A stretch of DNA of 64,000 nt from Eubacterium sp. Lineage in GTDB: Bacteria > Bacillota > Clostridia > Oscillospirales > Ruminococcaceae. Position 1 is the stretch's first letter. Each line of letters starts with the position of its first letter. The position numbers and the translations under genes are program-made. Shown here piece after piece: positions 59,766 through 64,000 of the stretch. The stretch spans positions 107,005 through 171,004 of the forward strand of contig JAFLRX010000001.1 of the NCBI GenBank assembly GCA_022511265.1. Direction: 5' to 3'. The notes beneath the pieces were generated by a model that was given only the letters and a program-made list of their open reading frames with translations, was not told the DNA's origin and did not search any database.

Positions 59766-60979
59766 TATTCTTCCTCCGTTTCCGATGCGGTGTCGTGCGG
59801 GTCGGTTGATTCTTCCTCCGCAGCTTCCGCGTCCGCTGCTTCTTCTACCTCGGTGTTTTTCTCCTCGTCATCGGCAGGCTCGGGAGATTCCGAAGGTTCG
59901 TGCTGCTCAGCCGCCGCCTTCAGCTCGCCGTCGTCTATGTCCACGTCGTCGATATCATCGGCAAGTATGCTGGGCGCGGTTTTTTCCGCCTCTCTCATCG
60001 CCTTCTTTGCCTTTTCCTTTTCCGCCTGCACCATCATCTTGGTTTCGTATGCGGCGAGGCGCTCGGCGCACAGGTCACTGTCCTTATACAGCACATAGTC
60101 TTTATTCTTGCCCTTGGTTATCTTGAAGTAAATAAACAGTATCAGCGCGACAGCGGCGGAGATTATTGCCACCAGCTGCGACACTCTGAAATCGCCTATA
60201 TACAGGCTGTCGGTACGCAATCCCTCTATCCACGCGCGTCCCGCGCCGTACCACAGCACATACAGCAGGAATATCTCACCGTCAAATGTCCGCAGCTTTT
60301 TGGAATAGAAATGCAGGAATAAAAAGCCCAGCAGGCACCATAAACTCTCATACAAAAAGCAGGGATGCACCAACGCGTACAGGTCACTGCCCTGTTCAAA
60401 CAGTTCTTCCTGCTTTGCCACTACCTGCGGATCTTGAATAATCGCCGTGCCGGTCATTCCCCACGGGAGACCGCCCGCGGTGGGCGCGCCGTATGCTTCT
60501 TGATTAACAAAGTTGCCCCAGCGTCCTATGCACTGACCGATAAGCAGACCTAAACCGCCCAGGTCGAACAGTGTCGGCAGCTTTACTTTACGTACAACGC
60601 ACATAACCGCCGCCGCTATCGCAGCCAAAATTATGCCGCCGTATATCGCAAGTCCGCCGTTACGCAAATCGAAGAAGTTTATCTCGGCATTGATGAATAT
60701 GCAGTAGTATGCCCTTGCCCCGATAAAGCCCGCGATGATCGCCACAAACACCACGTCAAAAACGTGGTCAGCAATAAGCCCGAAGCTTTTGCAGCGTTTC
60801 ATCGCGTAAATAAACGCCAGTATTACGCCCAACGCTATAATGATACCGTACCAGTAAATATCTATGCCGAATAGATTGAACGCCACGCGATCTATCGCGA
60901 GCGACCCGTTCCACAGGTTGGGAAATTCTATTTTGCCCACCTCCGCGTTTTCTGCGGCAAGCTTTAACATTGTCTCCAT
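59765..60979 (-). CDS. lgt: Prolipoprotein diacylglyceryl transferase with long acidic tail
   Basis: Lgt transfers diacylglycerol from phosphatidylglycerol to the lipobox cysteine of prolipoproteins in the membrane. The first ~285 residues are the enzyme: about seven helices, GGLAIYGGIILAAIAA, the signature GRWGNFVNQEAYG, and the C-terminal helix set. The remaining ~120 residues are an unusual extension: a basic coiled region (QAEKEKAKKAMREAEKTA) then a very acidic end (DDEEKNTEVEEAADAEAAEE). Lgt proteins are usually near 270-290 residues. Homologous tails occur in some Oscillospiraceae, as far as I recall. The ATG follows AAAGGA. Confidence 0.93.
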   Translation of the reverse strand: METMLKLAAENAEVGKIEFPNLWNGSLAIDRVAFNLFGIDIYWYGIIIALGVILAFIYAMKRCKSFGLIADHVFDVVFVAIIAGFIGARAYYCIFINAEINFFDLRNGGLAIYGGIILAAIAAAVMCVVRKVKLPTLFDLGGLGLLIGQCIGRWGNFVNQEAYGAPTAGGLPWGMTGTAIIQDPQVVAKQEELFEQGSDLYALVHPCFLYESLWCLLGFLFLHFYSKKLRTFDGEIFLLYVLWYGAGRAWIEGLRTDSLYIGDFRVSQLVAIISAAVALILFIYFKITKGKNKDYVLYKDSDLCAERLAAYETKMMVQAEKEKAKKAMREAEKTAPSILADDIDDVDIDDGELKAAAEQHEPSESPEPADDEEKNTEVEEAADAEAAEEESTDPHDTASETEEE

Positions 60980-61000
60980 TTAATATGTCCTTTCATAATG

Positions 61001-62266
61001 TCAGTCCGCCGGCTCGATTATCGAAATCGAGCAGTTGTCTATATCCAGCTCGTCAAGAGCGTTTTTCACATCCTCAAACGTCACAGCCGCCACCAGCTCC
61101 AGCCCGTAGTACAGACCTACACCTGACAGCTCGCAGTCCAGCGCCTCGTGCGCGACATTTTCAACAATGCCGAAGGTAGCTGTCGCGCTGCCGTATAAGG
61201 TGTTGCGTACGGTGATGAACGACTCTTCATCCAGACCTTCTTTTTTCAATCTGCGCAACTCCGCCTTTGTCTCTTCAAGCACCTTGTCCGGGTCTCTCGA
61301 CTCACCGTCAACGATTATAGAGAAAAAGCCGCGTCCGTCAAATACATAGGTATTAAAGCTGTAGTTTATCAGCTTACTCTCGTACATTCTCTCAAAGAAA
61401 TCCGAGCCTTTGTTAAGGCACATATCCATCAGGATGCTGTAGCGCACCTTATTCTTAAACCTCTCGGTGTCGTTAGGCAGCTTGAACCCGATGTTGAACA
61501 GCGGCATAGCGCAGGACAGCTTTTGCACGCTGCGCTTGGTCAGAACCTCATACGGCTCGTCGGGTATCTTGGTCTCCAGCTCGGGGTCCTCCGACGGCTT
61601 TAGCAGCCTGTCGCATATCTCCAGCGTCTTGTCAACGTCAAAGTTACCCGCGATTGCGATAACCATATTGTTAAGGTTATAAAACGTGTTATAGCAGCGG
61701 TACAGCAGGTCCTTGTCTATTTTGGCTATGCTCTCTACCGTACCTGCGATGTCTATCCTTACGGGATTGTTGTGGTACATCGCCTGCAGGCAGTTGAAGA
61801 ACACCCGCCAGCCCGGATCGTCCTCGTACATCCGTATCTCCTGCCCGATTATTCCCTGCTCTTTTGCCACAGTCTCATCGGTGAAATACGGATCTTGCAC
61901 AAAGCCAAGCAATATCTCCAAATTCTCCTCAAACTTTTGCGAACAGGAAAACAGATACGCGGTCTTGTCAAAGCTGGTGAAAGCGTTGGCGTTAGCGCCC
62001 GTCTTTGCGTACAGTTCGAACGCGTCGCACTCGTCATTCTCAAACAGCTTATGCTCAAGATAATGAGCAATTCCCTCCGGCACGGTTACAAAATCATCAT
62101 CATTCTTGGTCTTAAATGTGGTGTCCACCGAGCCATAGCGTGTGCCGAACAGTGCGTACGCCGAGGAATAGCCCTTCATCGGATAAAGGATAAGAGTTGC
62201 GCCGCTGGGATGCTTTACCCTTATATATTCTTCATTTAATCTTGCGTTGGAAATTATCTCTTTCAT
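61001..62266 (-). CDS. M16 family peptidase, active-type (YmfH-like)
   Basis: A 421-residue metallopeptidase of the pitrilysin/insulinase family. The inverted zinc motif HYLEH is in VPEGIAHYLEHKLFE (about residues 64-78), and the distal glutamate is probably in the EQGIIGQEIRMYEDD region. It probably pairs with the following-type inactive homologue (encoded just upstream) to form a clam-shell. In Bacillus the homologous pair ymfF-ymfH is also adjacent. It overlaps the upstream gene by four bases (ATGA). Confidence 0.92.
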   Translation of the reverse strand: MKEIISNARLNEEYIRVKHPSGATLILYPMKGYSSAYALFGTRYGSVDTTFKTKNDDDFVTVPEGIAHYLEHKLFENDECDAFELYAKTGANANAFTSFDKTAYLFSCSQKFEENLEILLGFVQDPYFTDETVAKEQGIIGQEIRMYEDDPGWRVFFNCLQAMYHNNPVRIDIAGTVESIAKIDKDLLYRCYNTFYNLNNMVIAIAGNFDVDKTLEICDRLLKPSEDPELETKIPDEPYEVLTKRSVQKLSCAMPLFNIGFKLPNDTERFKNKVRYSILMDMCLNKGSDFFERMYESKLINYSFNTYVFDGRGFFSIIVDGESRDPDKVLEETKAELRRLKKEGLDEESFITVRNTLYGSATATFGIVENVAHEALDCELSGVGLYYGLELVAAVTFEDVKNALDELDIDNCSISIIEPAD

Positions 62267-63537
62267 TGGTCATCCCCCTTTTCGACGCCGGTCAGCACAT
62301 AGACGGTATCCAGTACAAGCGAGTTTGCCGCCTCGATTATCCGCTCACGCGAAACGCCCAGCAGCCGCTCAGCATACTGTGTCGGCGTCTCTACCTTGTC
62401 ACGGATTATGCGGTCAAGGTACCAGTTTTCCACTCCGCCCACGCTGTCATAAATTGTGTTGGAGTTATTAGTAACGGTAACCTGCGATACATTTATATCC
62501 TCGTCAGTGAAATTACCGTTCTTTATCTCATCGAGCTGGTGAATTATCTCGTCACGCGCTTTTTCGATATTTTCATTTTCAACGCCGCATTGTACCAGCA
62601 TCATGCCCTTTTCCGAGTTGAGAGAAGCAAAGCAATAATAGCACAGCGACATCTTTTCGCGCACGTTCCTAAACAGCTTTGACGAGGTCGTGCCGCCGTA
62701 TATTTTCTGCACCATTGACAGTGCGTCGTCATCGTCCGACTGCGTCTTAAAGCCCAGCACCATCTTGCTCTGACTTACGCTCATGGTCTCGGTCTCAAAA
62801 AGCGGCTGTTCCTTGAGGGAGCTGCGGGTTATTGTAAATCCCGCGGGAGCTCTTGTTATCTCGCCGAATGCCTTGGCAAACTTTTCTTCAGCCTGCTTGA
62901 AATCGTTAGAACCTACGCAGATTATCTCACAGCGCATGGTTGTAATGACGTTTTTGTATGCGTCGTAAACATCCTGTGGGGTAAGCGCACGAGCCTTTTC
63001 AACCGTGCCGCAGGAGAAATACTCTGCCGGCTCGCCCTTGCAAAGCAAGGATACCGCTTTATTTACGGCGTACGAACGCTTGTCGTTTATCATCTCTTCG
63101 ATACGGTCGATTATCGTCTGTTTTTCAAGCTCGACAGTCTTTTCGGGGAAAATGCCGTTTTCCAGCACCGGAGAAAACAGGCAGTCGGTCATTATATCGG
63201 TGATGGCGGCGGTGATAGCCTCTCCGTCCAGCGCGTACGCGTCGTCGAGGAACTGCGCGCTCATCCCTATCGTCTGAAGGTCATATCTTTTGCCGAACAC
63301 CGGCTGGACAGACGCGCCGTAAAGTCTGAGCAGGCGGTTTTTCAGCTGCTTATAAGTAGGATATTGGCTGTTTGCTGTGGTCAGGACGCAAAACGCTGCG
63401 GCGTTCGCTGAAGCGGTCTTTTCATCCAGCACATTGAAGAAATTAACGGATATGTTGTTGAATTTATATCTGCTGTCTGTCACCGAACTGAAATAAACGC
63501 CCGGTGCAATTTCTTTGCGATTTATTACATTCTCCAT
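62263..63537 (-). CDS. M16 family peptidase-like protein, no zinc motif (YmfF-like)
   Basis: A 424-residue M16 homologue lacking HxxEH: at the equivalent position it has SANAAAFCVLTTANSQYPTY. Other family features remain, such as NRLLRLYGASVQPVFGKRYD and the C-terminal domain with GGTTSSKLFRNVREKMSLCY, the conserved R/Y pair region. It probably provides the non-catalytic half that binds substrate. The ATG at 63537 follows GAAAGGAA; a longer in-frame version begins inside the promoter. First gene of a six-gene operon. Confidence 0.9.
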   Translation of the reverse strand: MENVINRKEIAPGVYFSSVTDSRYKFNNISVNFFNVLDEKTASANAAAFCVLTTANSQYPTYKQLKNRLLRLYGASVQPVFGKRYDLQTIGMSAQFLDDAYALDGEAITAAITDIMTDCLFSPVLENGIFPEKTVELEKQTIIDRIEEMINDKRSYAVNKAVSLLCKGEPAEYFSCGTVEKARALTPQDVYDAYKNVITTMRCEIICVGSNDFKQAEEKFAKAFGEITRAPAGFTITRSSLKEQPLFETETMSVSQSKMVLGFKTQSDDDDALSMVQKIYGGTTSSKLFRNVREKMSLCYYCFASLNSEKGMMLVQCGVENENIEKARDEIIHQLDEIKNGNFTDEDINVSQVTVTNNSNTIYDSVGGVENWYLDRIIRDKVETPTQYAERLLGVSRERIIEAANSLVLDTVYVLTGVEKGDDQ

Positions 63538-63575
63538 ATATTTTTCCTTTCTCAAATAAAAGCATATCTTTATTA

Positions 63576-63604
63576 AGTATACCATAAATCTCCTGCAATT
63601 TCCA
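63576..63604 (-). promoter_or_regulatory. Probable promoter of the ymfF-ymfH-lgt-folD operon
   Basis: Minus strand: TGGAAA (63599-63604), 17-base spacer, TATACT (63576-63581) with extended -10 TGG. The -35 is weak. Confidence 0.55.
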
Positions 63605-63623
63605 TAGTTTTCACAAAAAAATC

Positions 63624-63735
63624 AAAAAAATTACCGCGGACATTCCGCGGTCAAACAAAATAAAATATAATGTGTAGAACAAAAGAAAGGAGACAACTAA
63701 AAAACAAAATTGAGGCAAGAATTTGTTCTTGCAAT
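63624..63735 (-). ncRNA. Predicted small RNA or attenuating leader, about 110 nt
   Basis: A perfect sigma-A promoter directs transcription from about 63735. The RNA would begin with a seven-pair hairpin GCAAGAA-CAAA-TTCTTGC (63715-63732), continue with about 60 mostly unstructured, pyrimidine-rich bases including TCTCCTTTC (63685-63693, complementary to a strong Shine-Dalgarno sequence), and end in ACCGCGGA-CAT-TCCGCGGT plus a T-run (63624-63651). No open reading frame with a ribosome binding site lies in it. It is either an independent small RNA or a terminated leader of the ymfF operon, whose start is about 87 bases further on. Confidence 0.55.
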
Positions 63736-63741
63736 GTAATT

Positions 63742-63770
63742 ATTATATAACAAAATTAACACATTGTCAA
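63742..63770 (-). promoter_or_regulatory. Perfect consensus promoter of the predicted RNA
   Basis: Minus strand: TTGACA (63765-63770), 17-base spacer, TATAAT (63742-63747). Confidence 0.85.
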
Positions 63771-63774
63771 TAAT

Positions 63775-63814
63775 TTTCACAAAAATTTTCTACAAAAGCG
63801 AAAATTTTGTGAAA
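63775..63814. repeat. Inverted repeat just upstream of the RNA promoter
   Basis: TTTCACAAAAATTTTC (63775-63790) and GAAAATTTTGTGAAA (63800-63814) are inverted copies with one extra A. They sit immediately upstream of the -35 box, where an activator or A-tract UP element would act. Confidence 0.55.
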
Positions 63815-63905
63815 TTTTGATAATAGAACTATCACAAAAACAGTCAAGATACACAAATCTGGCTGTGTTGTCACTGTTAATAGAGAAGCTATATTGTCTA
63901 TCATT

Positions 63906-63937
63906 GAGGGAGACCCTTTTTCAAAAGGGTCTCCCTC
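63906..63937. repeat. Perfect 15-base-pair hairpin
   Basis: Arms 63906-63920 and 63923-63937 (GAGGGAGACCCTTTT and its exact complement) around a two-base loop TC. No T-run follows. Probably a dispersed palindromic element, together with the next hairpin. Confidence 0.7.
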
Positions 63938-63971
63938 ATACTCCCTCCCGAAAACTTTATGTTTTATTTTT

Positions 63972-64000
63972 CCCCTGATAGGGTAATACCCTATCAGGGG
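63972..64000. repeat. Second perfect hairpin at the window edge
   Basis: A 14-base stem CCCCTGATAGGGTA / TACCCTATCAGGGG with a one-base centre, ending exactly at the window edge, so it may extend further. On the minus strand it is followed by AAAAATAAAA; on plus its left flank is TTTTATTTTT. Confidence 0.65.

Noticed and set aside
63657..63755. Short plus-strand gene behind GAAAGGAGA at 63685
   Set aside because: The only start in range is a TTG giving nine codons, and the plus-strand TATAAT has no matching -35; the sequence makes better sense as a minus-strand RNA.
63775..63850. Rex operator upstream of the predicted RNA
   Set aside because: TTGTGA and TCACAA half-sites are present but spaced far too widely for the Rex consensus.

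Overview
The window looks like chromosome of an anaerobic, endospore-forming Clostridia member, probably Oscillospiraceae/Ruminococcaceae-like. The basis is a moderate base composition, a dense set of sporulation genes (spoIVB, spoIVA, a sipL-type gene, yabP, yabQ, spoVB, spoIIIE, ylzJ, tepA, spoVT, spmA, spmB), a large one-subunit pyruvate:ferredoxin oxidoreductase, Rex, and clostridial families such as DUF1540, DUF4364, UPF0210/UPF0237 and FakA. No phage, transposase or CRISPR locus is visible. The species call is inference from gene content only.

Layout. 1-2.4 kb: tail of aconitase, isocitrate dehydrogenase and the NADH sensor Rex in one unit. 2.4-4.6 kb: DUF1540 protein and a uridine phosphorylase/HAD/membrane-protein operon. 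4.9-13.9 kb: sporulation block with spoIVB, a sipL-spoIVA unit behind a good sigma-E-type promoter, and the conserved spoVB-mazG-hup-rqcP-yabP-yabQ-divIC series. 14-17 kb: shikimate genes aroA and aroC plus a DUF4364 regulator. 17-25 kb: tepA-ylzJ-uppP-spoIIIE-ygiQ-MBL-DUF3006, with spoVT divergent behind a sigma-G-like promoter. 25.7-28.7 kb: DUF4234, a doubled DUF305 protein and the UPF0210/UPF0237 pair. 28.8-37.1 kb: two plus-strand operons, PHP phosphatase-Lrp-aminotransferase-ispE and asp23-fakA-recG-rsmE.

37.2-44.6 kb is more accessory: an acidic membrane-anchored peptide, an XRE regulator with a palindrome at its promoter, an AbrB-like protein with a zinc knuckle, spmAB, two AraC-GyrI regulators, a GNAT, and a membrane protein with about 27 PAPVEQ hexapeptides and two zinc ribbons. 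44.6-48.6 kb: operon of an acetyltransferase, a methyltransferase, an intracellular GH30 glycosidase, a 2H phosphoesterase and TrmO. 48.7-50.3 kb: an unrecognised 460-residue protein whose translation start has a decayed duplicate upstream. 50.4-54.5 kb: tRNA-Met, tRNA-Glu, a cluster of mini-hairpins, and PFOR behind a consensus promoter. 54.7-58 kb: a methyltransferase and rpmG-secE-nusG-rplK-rplA. 58-63.5 kb: a six-gene unit with two M16 peptidase homologues, lgt, folD and two membrane proteins.

The last 460 bases hold no protein gene. They do hold a consensus promoter, a 5' hairpin, a pyrimidine-rich stretch complementary to ribosome binding sites, and a strong terminator, all on the minus strand. 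This predicts an undescribed RNA of about 110 nt or a transcription-attenuating leader. Most sigma-A promoters named here have a 17-base spacer. Promoters, terminators and start sites were read by eye and were not tested computationally.
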